In this document: positions 16,219 through 24,659 of the stretch, one piece after another | Numbering within the stretch: the stretch's first letter is position 1 | How the letters are laid out: every line of letters starts with the position of its first letter | Assembly: GCF_009883055.1 (NCBI RefSeq) | Contig: NZ_WWVR01000010.1 | Location: forward strand, 1 to 64,000 | Source: Blautia sp. BIOML-A1 | Lineage (GTDB): Bacteria > Bacillota > Clostridia > Lachnospirales > Lachnospiraceae | DNA length: 64,000 nucleotides | Direction of reading: 5' to 3' | Program-made: the position numbers and the translations under genes | Notes under the pieces: model-generated | The model's input: only the letters and a program-made list of their open reading frames with translations | Told to the model about the DNA's origin: nothing | Databases searched by the model: none

Positions 16219-16910
16219 CAGATCCACCTTCTGCTCTTCATTCCCCTTCCGGAGACGATATTGATAAGTACCACGATCACAAATGAGATCACCACGATCA
16301 CCACAACCCAGAAACCGGCAACGTCATAATTTCCTGCTGCGGTTTCTGATGCAATGGCCACAGATACGGTTCTTGTCTTGCCAAGGATATTTCCCGCAAG
16401 CATGGAAGTCGCACCGTACTCTCCGATCGCTCTCGCAAATGCCAGCACAGTTCCGGAGGCAATTCCCGGACCCGCAGCCGGTACGATCACCTTCCAGAAA
16501 ATCTTTCTGTCACTCATTCCCAGCGTCTGTCCTGCATAGATCAGGTTCACATCCACCTGTTCAAAGGCAGCCCTGGCGTTGCGGTACATCAATGGGAATG
16601 CGATCACTGCTGCCGCAATCACACATCCCTTCCAGGTCTGCACCACCTTAAAATCAAAGCTGTCCATCAGAAACTTACCGAATGGTCTCCGAAGACTGAA
16701 GATCAGCAGGAGGAAAAATCCTGCAACAGTCGGCGGAAGAACCAGCGGCATAGTGAGAATGCCGTCCAGAATCGCTCTTGAAGCCGGTTTGAGCTTCATG
16801 ATTTTTCTTGCACAGAAAATTCCCAGAAAAAAGGCAATTGTCGTTGCAACTACACCTGTCTTTAACGATATCCACAGTGGACTCCAGTTTATTTCCTGTA
16901 AAAATTCCAT
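16218..16910 (-). CDS. modB: Molybdate ABC transporter permease
   Basis: A protein of 230 residues with about five membrane helices and the EAA-type loop (GQTLGMSDRKIFWKVIVPAA) and FARAIGEYGAT, typical of ModB/CysT permeases. The ribosome binding site is distant (AAAGGGG about 12 bases upstream). It is separated from modA by a hairpin with a short U tract, and is coupled to modC by a 1-base TGATG overlap. Confidence 0.9.
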   Translation of the reverse strand: MEFLQEINWSPLWISLKTGVVATTIAFFLGIFCARKIMKLKPASRAILDGILTMPLVLPPTVAGFFLLLIFSLRRPFGKFLMDSFDFKVVQTWKGCVIAAAVIAFPLMYRNARAAFEQVDVNLIYAGQTLGMSDRKIFWKVIVPAAGPGIASGTVLAFARAIGEYGATSMLAGNILGKTRTVSVAIASETAAGNYDVAGFWVVVIVVISFVIVVLINIVSGRGMKSRRWI

Positions 16911-16932
16911 TGTTTCTCATTTCCCCTTTAGC

Positions 16933-16968
16933 AGAAAAAGAGGCAGCTGTAACTCCTGCCTCTTTCTG
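16933..16968 (-). terminator. Attenuating hairpin between modA and modB
   Basis: On the minus strand AGAAAGAGGCAG pairs with CTGCCTCTTTTTCT around a 9-base loop, with the U run inside the 3' arm. Its place after modA suggests partial termination, giving more binding protein than permease, as is common in ABC operons (inference). Confidence 0.6.
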
Positions 16969-17000
16969 ACTGTTTGTCATATTCAAGAATGCCTTACGTA

Positions 17001-17873
17001 TTATTCTGCTGCTTCTTCTGTCGCAGCTGCCTCTGTAGTCTCAGCGTTTTCTTCTGCATCCTCTGTTTTTTCTTCTGCTTTGTATGGTGTAAATCCATAT
17101 TCTTCGAACACTTTAAGAGTTTCGTCTGTCTGAAGATATGCAAGGAATGCATCTGCAGCTGCTGCTTCAGAGTCAGAGGCCTCTTTATCCTCTGTCAGTC
17201 CCACCGGATAAAGAACCGGTGTCTTAAGAGAACCTTCCGGAGCTTCCGCAATGATATCTACTTTATCTGCAACGGAAGCCGCATCTGTTGCATATACGAT
17301 ACCAACCTCGTTACTTCCCTCACTCACGGATGCAAGAACCTCTGTTACGTTCTTTCCTTCGTTGATCTCCATCTTATTTACATCATCTTCGATTCCCAGG
17401 TTCTTAAAGATTTCACGTGCATACTGTCCAACCGGTACATCCTCTCCTGCAAGAGCAATGTTCGCTGCATCTGTGATATTCTCAAAGCCTGTTACCTTTG
17501 TCTCGCCACCCTTTGGCTTGATCAGAACAACTTTGTTCTCAAGAAGATCCACTACAGAATCTTTCTTTGCCAGTTCTTCGTCTACCAGTGCATCCATCTG
17601 TTTGGTTGCTGCTGAGAAGAAGATGTCACATCTGGAACCTTCTTCGATCTGTGTCTGAAGAGTGCCTGAACTGTCCGCGTTATAAAGGATGTTTACATCC
17701 GGATAATCCTCATTGAAATCCTTCTGGATTTCTTCCATTGCATTGTTCAGACTGGCTGCAATAAACACATACAGATCACCACTTGTATCCTCTGCTGCTG
17801 CCTGTACACTTCCTGCGCTCATGCCTGCTGCAAGCACACCTGCAAGCATTACTGAGATTATCTTTTTCTTCAT
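17001..17873 (-). CDS. modA: Molybdate ABC transporter substrate-binding protein
   Basis: A protein of 290 residues with a signal peptide (MKKKIISVMLAGVLAAG, cleavage near VQA-AAED). The mature protein follows the ModA pattern: FIAASLNNAMEEI, NADSSGTL, CDIFFSAA, VPVGQYA and GIVYATDA. Binds molybdate or tungstate outside the membrane. Two oddities: no lipobox Cys, and an acidic Glu/Ala/Thr-rich tail of about 25 residues after the conserved domain. AAAGGAG precedes the start, and transcription starts from the divergent promoter at 17932-17960. Confidence 0.92.
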   Translation of the reverse strand: MKKKIISVMLAGVLAAGMSAGSVQAAAEDTSGDLYVFIAASLNNAMEEIQKDFNEDYPDVNILYNADSSGTLQTQIEEGSRCDIFFSAATKQMDALVDEELAKKDSVVDLLENKVVLIKPKGGETKVTGFENITDAANIALAGEDVPVGQYAREIFKNLGIEDDVNKMEINEGKNVTEVLASVSEGSNEVGIVYATDAASVADKVDIIAEAPEGSLKTPVLYPVGLTEDKEASDSEAAAADAFLAYLQTDETLKVFEEYGFTPYKAEEKTEDAEENAETTEAAATEEAAE

Positions 17874-17931
17874 ATTTGTTCTCCTTTGCCTTTTATTGTT
17901 GTGTTTCGTTTTGTTTCGTTCTGTTTTGTTT

Positions 17932-17982
17932 ATTTTAGCTCAAATAGTCATTCTTGTCAAACTATTTGCTCTGTGCTATGAT
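17932..17982. promoter_or_regulatory. Overlapping divergent mod/mop promoters with inverted-repeat operator
   Basis: Plus strand: TTGTCA (17954-17959), 17-base spacer, TATGAT (17977-17982), driving mop. Minus strand: TTGACA (complement of 17955-17960), 17-base spacer, TAAAAT (complement of 17932-17937), driving modA. CAAATAGT (17941-17948) and ACTATTTG (17961-17968) form a perfect 8-base inverted repeat with a 12-base spacer across both promoters. The HTH-PBP regulator encoded at 18235 is the obvious candidate to bind it (inference). Confidence 0.75.
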
Positions 17983-18029
17983 AGAAATTGTTAATAAATA
18001 CCAAAAATATTTTTTAGGAGGAAAATTCA

Positions 18030-18242
18030 ATGAAATTAAGTGCACGTAATCAGTTAAAAGGAAAAGTGATCGACATCAAAAAAGGAGCTGTCAACTCTAT
18101 CGTAACGCTTGATATCGGTGGCGGCAACATCATCGTTTCTACCATCTCCTGCGCCGCTGTAGATGAACTCGGACTGGAAGTAGGCTCTGATGCTTATGCA
18201 GTGATCAAAGCCACTAACGTTATGGTTGGTATTGATGAATAA
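18030..18242 (+). CDS. mop: Molbindin, single TOBE domain
   Basis: A protein of 70 residues forming one Mop/TOBE domain: SARNQLKGKVIDIKKGAVNS at the start and AVIKATNVMVGID at the end. Small molbindins bind molybdate or tungstate in the cytoplasm, for storage or delivery. AGGAGG-type site about 8 bases before ATG. It shares an operon with the following HTH-PBP regulator (8-base overlap) and is divergent from modABC. Confidence 0.9.
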   Translation: MKLSARNQLKGKVIDIKKGAVNSIVTLDIGGGNIIVSTISCAAVDELGLEVGSDAYAVIKATNVMVGIDE

Positions 18243-19158
18243 ACTTTATACTGCTCAGGAAATCGCCGACAAATTAAAGATCAGGAAAACAACCGTATAC
18301 GAGTTGATCAAACGAGGCGAGCTTCCCTCATCAAAGATCGGCAAACAGCTTCGGATCAGTGAAGACCAGCTTTCGGAATATCTGAATAAAAACAGGTCTG
18401 ATTCAGAATCACAGCCGGTCTTTCCTGATTTTCAGCCGGAAAGTTCCCTTCTGAAAAGAGATTATCTTCTGAATTCCAACGGGCTTATCATCAGCGGACA
18501 GGCAGCCTCTGTCATGGAACTTCTGATCGGTCAGATGGCTTCACATCCTCTGGGTCTTCCGGTCCTTCATTCTCATATGAACAGCTACAACGGTCTTTAT
18601 TCTCTGTATTTTCATAAAGTCCATGCCGCTGTCGCCGGAATTTTTGCAGAAGATATTCCTCCACTGCTTCCGGGTATTCCACTCGCTGCGCTTATGCTCT
18701 ATGAATTTTCACTCGGATTATATGTGGCAAAGGGAAATCCCAAGAATATCTCCGGTATCCGTGATCTCACCCGCAGCGATGTTATTCTTGCAAACCGTGA
18801 AAAAGGCAGTACCAGCCGAATTTATCTGGATAAAAAGCTGAAGGAACTTCAGATTTCTTCCGCATCCATATCCGGATACCAGAAGGAATTTGTCTCTGAT
18901 GTTTCCACTTCCGCTTTTATCATCAATAAAAATGGAGATACTGCCATTGGAGAAAAAGCTGTGGTTCTCAAAACCAACAGGCTGGAATTTGTTCCACTTC
19001 TCACAGTTCCCATGTACCTTGTCATGGAAACCGCGTCCCTGGATTCTCCTGGATTTCAGGCTCTGATCGATATTGCCCGTTCTGAAGAATTCAGAATGTC
19101 GCTTCACAGCCAGAATTGTTATGATACCACTCATACAGGAGAACTGATTTATTTATAG
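18235..19158 (+). CDS. HTH regulator with PBP-like ligand domain, likely molybdate/tungstate-responsive
   Basis: A protein of 307 residues from ATG 18235 (in-frame TTG codons lie just upstream). The N-terminus is an excisionase-type HTH_17 domain (YTAQEIADKLKIRKTTVYEL). The rest is a PBP_like_2 domain, related to molybdate-binding proteins. This HTH-PBP architecture is known for one-component oxyanion regulators in bacteria lacking classical ModE. The 8-base overlap with mop and the position opposite modABC support control of molybdate or tungstate uptake; which ion is sensed cannot be read. The terminator at 19166 ends the operon. Confidence 0.82.
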   Translation: MNKLYTAQEIADKLKIRKTTVYELIKRGELPSSKIGKQLRISEDQLSEYLNKNRSDSESQPVFPDFQPESSLLKRDYLLNSNGLIISGQAASVMELLIGQMASHPLGLPVLHSHMNSYNGLYSLYFHKVHAAVAGIFAEDIPPLLPGIPLAALMLYEFSLGLYVAKGNPKNISGIRDLTRSDVILANREKGSTSRIYLDKKLKELQISSASISGYQKEFVSDVSTSAFIINKNGDTAIGEKAVVLKTNRLEFVPLLTVPMYLVMETASLDSPGFQALIDIARSEEFRMSLHSQNCYDTTHTGELIYL

Positions 19159-19165
19159 GATCCTT

Positions 19166-19210
19166 GTAACTGTTCACAGAATATCACCTGTGAACAGTTA
19201 CGATTTTTTA
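19166..19210 (+). terminator. Terminator after the mop operon, built from the GTAACTGTTCA repeat
   Basis: GTAACTGTTCACAG (19166-19179) pairs perfectly with CTGTGAACAGTTAC (19188-19201), followed by GATTTTTTAATT. Its left arm closely matches the left end of dispersed repeat copy B, so this terminator may derive from the repeat family. Confidence 0.9.
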
Positions 19211-19218
19211 ATTAATTA

Positions 19219-20163
19219 TTAATAATCCCAGTCAGAACTGCTGGATTCATCTGTGTCATAGTCACCGCTGTCGCTTCCCTCATCAACATAGCCGTCATCA
19301 TAACTTCCATCGTCATAACTTCCGTCATCACTGCCGTCGTCATAGCTTCCGTCGTCACTACTGTCGTCATAGTTCCCATCATTGCTGCTATCATAACTTC
19401 CATCATCACTGGAAGTATCATAGCTGGAATCACTGCTGTCACTGGAAGTGTCATAGCCGGAGGCACTGCTGTCACTGGAAGTGTCATAGCCAGAGGCACT
19501 ACTGTCACTGGAGGTATCATCGCTGGATGTGCTGCTGTCATCAGAATTTTCATCACTGCTTTCCACGGAATTACCTCTGGTATCTGCTTCTTTTTTCGTA
19601 GAAAGGCTCATATAACGAAGGTATACAGAAGAACTATCCTGATCCAAAAGAAGTGTGGCTTTCTCCATATCTCCAAAATCTACGGAATAAATCTCATAAC
19701 TGCTTCCATCTGCAGTAACCAGCTTCATATCATATTTTAATGAGCTTTCGGAAGTTTCCGTACTGTTTTCAGAGTCTGTCTGTCCTGACACATCAGAGGA
19801 AGATCCATTATAATACATCTGTACCTGTTCAGAAGCCTTAAACGCTGTTTCTGCTGAAAGAAGGTTATTTCCCCAGTCTCCCTCATCATCTCCTGAAATT
19901 CTCAGGTAGAGTTCCCTGATATCATTCTGAAGATTATTGGTAAGATAAATAAATTTCGCCTGTGCAGTCTTCTTTCCAATCATCTTTGGTGCCGGTGTAG
20001 AAGTTGGCAGTGGTGTCGCAGTTATTGATATCACAGTAGGTGTCGGTGTTGCCATCGGAGTCGGTGTCACTTCCACTACCTCATCGCCAGAGAATCCGCA
20101 TCCTGCCATTGTTAATGCCATAGCTGCCGCTGCTGCCACAGCAATATATTTAGATCTATTCAT
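19219..20163 (-). CDS. Lipoprotein with Ser/Asp-rich repeat tail
   Basis: A protein of about 314 residues from ATG 20163 (AAAGGA upstream; an in-frame ATG 12 bases earlier overlaps that site). The signal ends in a lipobox (LTMAGC), then a Pro/Thr-rich linker (VTPTPMATPTPT) and a globular part of about 140 residues. The last third is low-complexity Ser, Asp, Tyr and Gly with an 11-residue unit (SSDSSASGYDT) repeated, then DGSYDDGSDD-type units. It is predicted to be anchored on the outer face of the membrane; the acidic tail could bind cations or extend through the wall. Family not recognised. It converges on the mop operon terminator. Confidence 0.75.
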   Translation of the reverse strand: MNRSKYIAVAAAAAMALTMAGCGFSGDEVVEVTPTPMATPTPTVISITATPLPTSTPAPKMIGKKTAQAKFIYLTNNLQNDIRELYLRISGDDEGDWGNNLLSAETAFKASEQVQMYYNGSSSDVSGQTDSENSTETSESSLKYDMKLVTADGSSYEIYSVDFGDMEKATLLLDQDSSSVYLRYMSLSTKKEADTRGNSVESSDENSDDSSTSSDDTSSDSSASGYDTSSDSSASGYDTSSDSSDSSYDTSSDDGSYDSSNDGNYDDSSDDGSYDDGSDDGSYDDGSYDDGYVDEGSDSGDYDTDESSSSDWDY

Positions 20164-20255
20164 AGTTTCGACCATCCTTTCTAAATTACATTCAGATTCT
20201 GTCTTATTTTCGCGTCTATTATGCCACTGTTTCCTTTAAATGTCAAACCGGAGAC

Positions 20256-21158
20256 TTAACCAAGAAAATTTCTTCCGGCAAAATATCCAAGGACAAGGAT
20301 ACCAAGAATGATCCTGTACCATCCAAATGCTTTGAAATCATGTTTCTTGATATATCCCATCAGGAACTTGATCGCAATAACAGAAACAAAAAATGCTACT
20401 ACCACTCCTGTCACCAGTGTCAGAATCTCAGCAGGCGTAAATGCAAATCCAAATTTTACCAGTTTCAGAAGACTGGCTCCGAACATAACCGGAATTGCCA
20501 GAAAGAAAGTAAATTCTGCTGCTACAGTTCTTGAAGTTCCAACAAGGATTCCTCCGATGATCGTGGAACCGGAACGAGAGGTTCCCGGAACTACGGATAA
20601 CACCTGGAAAATACCAATCTTGAATGCAGTTCCAAAGCTCATATCCTCAAGAGAGGTGCAGACCGGTTTTCTTTTCTTATTATAATTTTCGATCAGAATA
20701 AAAATCACACCATAAACAATCAATGCAATCGCAACAACTACATAATTATTAAATTTCTCTTCAATGATATCATTAAATGGAAGTGCTATCACAATGGTCG
20801 GGATGCATGCAACCAGAATTTTGAACCACAGGATCCACTTGTCTTTGTCACAAAATTTCTCTACAAAAGTCAACACAATACGGGAAACAGGATTTTTGCG
20901 GGCAAGCTGTGCTTTTTTCTTTTTTGGGATCTGTCTTATGTAAAATGGCCATAATTTTCCCCAGTACAAAACTACAACTGCCAAAATTGCTCCCAGCTGA
21001 ATGACTACCAGAAAAAATTCCTTAAACTCAGGCGTCATATCCATCTTAATGAACTCATCTACCAGGATCATATGACCTGTACTGCTGATCGGAAGCCATT
21101 CTGTGATTCCTTCTACGATACCAAGGATCACGACTTTTATAAACTCCAAAACACTCAT
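20256..21158 (-). CDS. uppP: Undecaprenyl-diphosphate phosphatase
   Basis: A protein of 300 residues, an integral membrane phosphatase that recycles the lipid carrier used for wall and surface glycans. Family signatures [15 protein letters not shown] near the N-terminus and [11 protein letters not shown] around residue 195 are intact, with about eight membrane helices. GAGAGGA precedes the start. It also confers bacitracin tolerance in other species. It is the only carrier-recycling gene in the window, which is rich in carrier-dependent glycan genes. Confidence 0.93.
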   Translation of the reverse strand: MSVLEFIKVVILGIVEGITEWLPISSTGHMILVDEFIKMDMTPEFKEFFLVVIQLGAILAVVVLYWGKLWPFYIRQIPKKKKAQLARKNPVSRIVLTFVEKFCDKDKWILWFKILVACIPTIVIALPFNDIIEEKFNNYVVVAIALIVYGVIFILIENYNKKRKPVCTSLEDMSFGTAFKIGIFQVLSVVPGTSRSGSTIIGGILVGTSRTVAAEFTFFLAIPVMFGASLLKLVKFGFAFTPAEILTLVTGVVVAFFVSVIAIKFLMGYIKKHDFKAFGWYRIILGILVLGYFAGRNFLG

Positions 21159-21275
21159 GTTTCTTTTCCTCTCTGTTTTTTATTTTTATCCAGTTATTTT
21201 CTGAACTAATATAGTATATTACAGTTCCGACGGTTCGTAAACCTTTCCTTTGGATTTTGGCCAAACTTTGCTGCC

Positions 21276-21325
21276 GTTTTTACTTTATTGGAACATTACG
21301 AAGTAATTTCCTATAAAGTAAAAAC
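21276..21325. other. Near-perfect 50-base palindrome
   Basis: GTTTTTACTTTAT (21276-21288) and ATAAAGTAAAAAC (21313-21325) are perfect complements. Inside, GGAA/TTCC and ATTAC/GTAAT also pair around GAA, giving 22 pairs with one mismatch and one bulge. It abuts the carB terminator tail. Function not recognised. Confidence 0.7.
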
Positions 21326-21357
21326 AAAACCGGAGAAACATCTTCTGTCTCTCCGGT
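21321..21357 (-). terminator. carAB: Terminator of carAB
   Basis: On the minus strand ACCGGAGA.ACA-type arms (21329-21340 with 21346-21357, one mismatch) close a short loop and are followed by TTTTGTTTTTAC. It lies about 90 bases after the carB stop. Confidence 0.85.
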
Positions 21358-21406
21358 CAGTAACTCCTGGATCTGCCTGTCAGCGCATCCTATTTAGCCT
21401 TATTTC

Positions 21407-21433
21407 GTAACTGTTCTGTATCCTCACAGTTAC
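21407..21433. repeat. Short dispersed repeat, copy F
   Basis: GTAACTGT and ACAGTTAC form an 8-base stem around TCTGTATCCTC. It matches the element at 40259-40285 at 25 of 27 positions. It lies just past the carB stop, before the terminator. Confidence 0.65.
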
Positions 21434-21443
21434 CTTAATTCAT

Positions 21444-24400
21444 TTATCTTCCTGCGATAGTTGCAATATCAACCAGTGTCAGATTATGAAGGTCTGTATT
21501 CTCAAGGCTGGTTACAAGTGCCTCTGCTGTATCCAGACTGGTAAGAACATTGACACCTGTCTCGATTGCATTTCGACGGATCACAAATCCGTCTTTCTGA
21601 TGCTCGACTCCCTGCGGAGGAGTATCGATAACAACATCGATCTTATGTCCAAGGATAAGATCCATAAGGTTCGGTGCCGGCTGCTCCAGCTTATTGGTAC
21701 GGATTGCTTTGATTCCGTTTTCTTTGAGAACCTTTGCGGTTCCTCTTGTAGCATAGATACGATAACCAAGTGCTTCAAAACGTCTTGCGATCGGAACGAC
21801 CTCTTCATGATCTTCTTCTTTGACAGTGATGATCATATTCTTATGTTTCGGAAGCTTGATTCCGGCTCCGATAAACGCTTTATACAATGCTTCATTGAAG
21901 TTTTCCGCAATACCAAGACACTCACCTGTGGATTTCATCTCAGGTCCAAGGCTGATATCTGCACCACGGATCTTCTCAAAGGAGAATACTGGCATCTTGA
22001 TCGCGATATGCTTCGCTTCTGGCTGGAGTCCCGGGGTATATCCCATGTCTTTGAGTTTGTGTCCCAGAATAACCTTGGTTGCCAGTGGCACGATCGGAAT
22101 TCCTGTTACCTTACTGATGTATGGTACTGTACGGCTGGAACGTGGATTTACCTCGATGACATACACTTCTTCTCCGCACACAATGAACTGAATATTGATC
22201 ATTCCGATTACGTGAAGTGCCTGTGCAAGACGGCGTGTATACTCTGCGATCGTATTCTTTGCACTCTGGCTGATCGTCTGTGCCGGATATACAGAAATAC
22301 TGTCTCCTGAATGAATACCTGCACGCTCAATATGCTCCATGATACCAGGAATCAGGATATCCTCTCCATCGCACACAGCATCTACCTCAATCTCCTTGCC
22401 CATGAGATATTTATCTACCAGAATCGGATGCTCCTGTGCAATCTGGTTAATGATTCCGATATATTCTTCTACGTCCTCATCGCTGACTGCGATACGCATT
22501 CCCTGTCCTCCAAGAACATAGGAAGGACGTACAAGTACCGGATACCCAAGCTCATTAGCTGCTTTTTTAGCTTCCTCTGCTGTAAATACAGTCTGTCCCT
22601 TCGGTCTCGGAATCTCGCATTTCTCCAGAATCTCATCAAACAGCTCACGGTCCTCCGCTGCATCTACGTCCTCTGCAGATGTTCCGAGGATCTTGACACC
22701 CATCTTCATCAGCGCTTCTGTGAGCTTGATCGCGGTCTGTCCACCGAACTGCACAACTGCTCCGTCCGGTTTCTCAATATTTACGATGTTTTCCACATCT
22801 TCCGGTGTCAGTGGCTCAAAATACAGTTTATCTGCAATGTCAAAGTCGGTGCTGACCGTTTCCGGGTTGTTATTTACAATAATTGTCTCGTATCCTTCTT
22901 TTTCGAATGCCCAGGTACAGTGCACGGAACAGAAGTCGAATTCGATACCCTGTCCGATACGGATTGGTCCGGAACCAAGAACAAGAACCTTTTTCTTATC
23001 CGGGGTAGCTTTTGCTTCATTTTCGGTGTCCGGTCCGCCATATACAGAATAATAGTACGGTGTAGCTGCTGCAAACTCAGCTGCACAGGTATCTACCATC
23101 TTATAAGCGGCCGTAATCTTGTAGCCCTGACGAAGAGCCTTGATATCCGCCTCTGTTCTTCCACAGAGATCTGCGATCACATAATCCGGGAATTCCATGC
23201 GTTTCGCATCAAGAAGCAGTTCCTCTGTAAGAGGCTGCGTCTTCAGTGCCTGCTCCATCTCTACCAGGATCGCGATCTTGTCAATGAACCATCTGTCGAT
23301 CTTGGTGATTCTGTGGATATATTCTTTAGAAATGTCTCTTCGGATTGCTTCTGCGATCTTCCAGATACGGCGGTCATCTACAACCGCCAGCTCATCGATC
23401 AGTTCATCCTCATCCAGACCTGTAAAATCATAAGACATAAGACTGTCTACATGCTGTTCCAGAGAACGGATTGCCTTCATAAGAGCCCCTTCAAAATTAT
23501 GGCAGATACTCATAACCTCACCGGTAGCCTTCATCTGCGTGGTCAGTGTTCTCTTGGCAGTAATAAACTTGTCAAATGGAAGTCTCGGAATCTTAACTAC
23601 GCAGTAGTCAAGCATAGGCTCAAAGCTTGCATAAGTCTTACCTGTGATCGCATTCGGGATCTCATCCAGAGTATATCCCAGTGCAATCTTGGCAGCAACC
23701 TTGGCGATCGGATAACCGGTAGCTTTACTTGCCAGTGCAGAAGAACGGCTTACTCGAGGATTTACCTCGATAACACAGTACTCAAAGCTTTCCGGATGAA
23801 GTGCATACTGTACGTTACATCCACCTGTGATTCCAAGCTCTGTGATAATGTTCAGTGCAGAAGTACGAAGCATCTGATATTCCTTGTCTCCAAGTGTCTG
23901 AGATGGTGCAACTACAATAGAGTCACCTGTATGGACACCAACCGGGTCAATGTTTTCCATGTTGCAGACTGTGATACAGTTTCCTGCACCGTCTCGCATT
24001 ACCTCATATTCGATTTCCTTCCATCCTGCGATGCAGCGTTCTACCAGAACTTCTCCTACTCGGGAAAGACGAAGACCATTTTCAAGGATTTCTCTCAGTT
24101 CATATTCATTGTTGGCGATACCACCGCCACTTCCACCAAGCGTATAAGCAGGACGAAGAACAACCGGATAACCGATGGTTCTGGTAAATGCGACACCATC
24201 TTCTACGGTTGTTACAACCTTGGAAGCTGCAACCGGCTCACCGATCTTTTCCATGGTATCCTTAAATTCCTGACGGTCCTCTGCCTTCTTGATGGTTTCT
24301 GCTGTGGTACCGATCAGACGTACATTATGCTTCTTGAAAAATCCTTTTTCTTCAAGTTCCATCGCAAGATTCAGGCCAGCCTGACCTCCAAGTGTCGGAA

Positions 24401-24659
24401 GCACACTATCCGGTTTCTCCTTAAGGATCAGCTGTTCTACAACCTCTACAGTCAACGGTTCGATGTAAACCTTATCTGCAATGTCTTTATCTGTCATGAT
24501 TGTAGCAGGGTTGGAGTTCAGAAGAACTACCTCCATGCCCTCTTCTTTCAGAGAACGGCATGCCTGTGTACCTGCATAGTCGAATTCTGCCGCCTGACCG
24601 ATAATAATCGGACCGGAGCCAATTACAAGAACTTTGTGGATATCTTTATTTCTCGGCAT
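21444..24659 (-). CDS. carB: Carbamoyl-phosphate synthase large subunit
   Basis: A protein of 1071 residues, normal length. Two ATP-grasp synthetase halves are visible, each with its own nucleotide-binding start (KVLVIGSGPIIIGQAAEFDY and KKVLVLGSGPIRIGQGIEFDF), then the allosteric MGS-like domain at the C-terminus (about 935-1071). Makes carbamoyl phosphate from bicarbonate, ATP and ammonia supplied by CarA, for pyrimidine and arginine synthesis. The start overlaps the end of carA by 14 bases, with the ribosome binding site (GGGAGG) inside carA. Confidence 0.97.
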   Translation of the reverse strand: MPRNKDIHKVLVIGSGPIIIGQAAEFDYAGTQACRSLKEEGMEVVLLNSNPATIMTDKDIADKVYIEPLTVEVVEQLILKEKPDSVLPTLGGQAGLNLAMELEEKGFFKKHNVRLIGTTAETIKKAEDRQEFKDTMEKIGEPVAASKVVTTVEDGVAFTRTIGYPVVLRPAYTLGGSGGGIANNEYELREILENGLRLSRVGEVLVERCIAGWKEIEYEVMRDGAGNCITVCNMENIDPVGVHTGDSIVVAPSQTLGDKEYQMLRTSALNIITELGITGGCNVQYALHPESFEYCVIEVNPRVSRSSALASKATGYPIAKVAAKIALGYTLDEIPNAITGKTYASFEPMLDYCVVKIPRLPFDKFITAKRTLTTQMKATGEVMSICHNFEGALMKAIRSLEQHVDSLMSYDFTGLDEDELIDELAVVDDRRIWKIAEAIRRDISKEYIHRITKIDRWFIDKIAILVEMEQALKTQPLTEELLLDAKRMEFPDYVIADLCGRTEADIKALRQGYKITAAYKMVDTCAAEFAAATPYYYSVYGGPDTENEAKATPDKKKVLVLGSGPIRIGQGIEFDFCSVHCTWAFEKEGYETIIVNNNPETVSTDFDIADKLYFEPLTPEDVENIVNIEKPDGAVVQFGGQTAIKLTEALMKMGVKILGTSAEDVDAAEDRELFDEILEKCEIPRPKGQTVFTAEEAKKAANELGYPVLVRPSYVLGGQGMRIAVSDEDVEEYIGIINQIAQEHPILVDKYLMGKEIEVDAVCDGEDILIPGIMEHIERAGIHSGDSISVYPAQTISQSAKNTIAEYTRRLAQALHVIGMINIQFIVCGEEVYVIEVNPRSSRTVPYISKVTGIPIVPLATKVILGHKLKDMGYTPGLQPEAKHIAIKMPVFSFEKIRGADISLGPEMKSTGECLGIAENFNEALYKAFIGAGIKLPKHKNMIITVKEEDHEEVVPIARRFEALGYRIYATRGTAKVLKENGIKAIRTNKLEQPAPNLMDLILGHKIDVVIDTPPQGVEHQKDGFVIRRNAIETGVNVLTSLDTAEALVTSLENTDLHNLTLVDIATIAGR

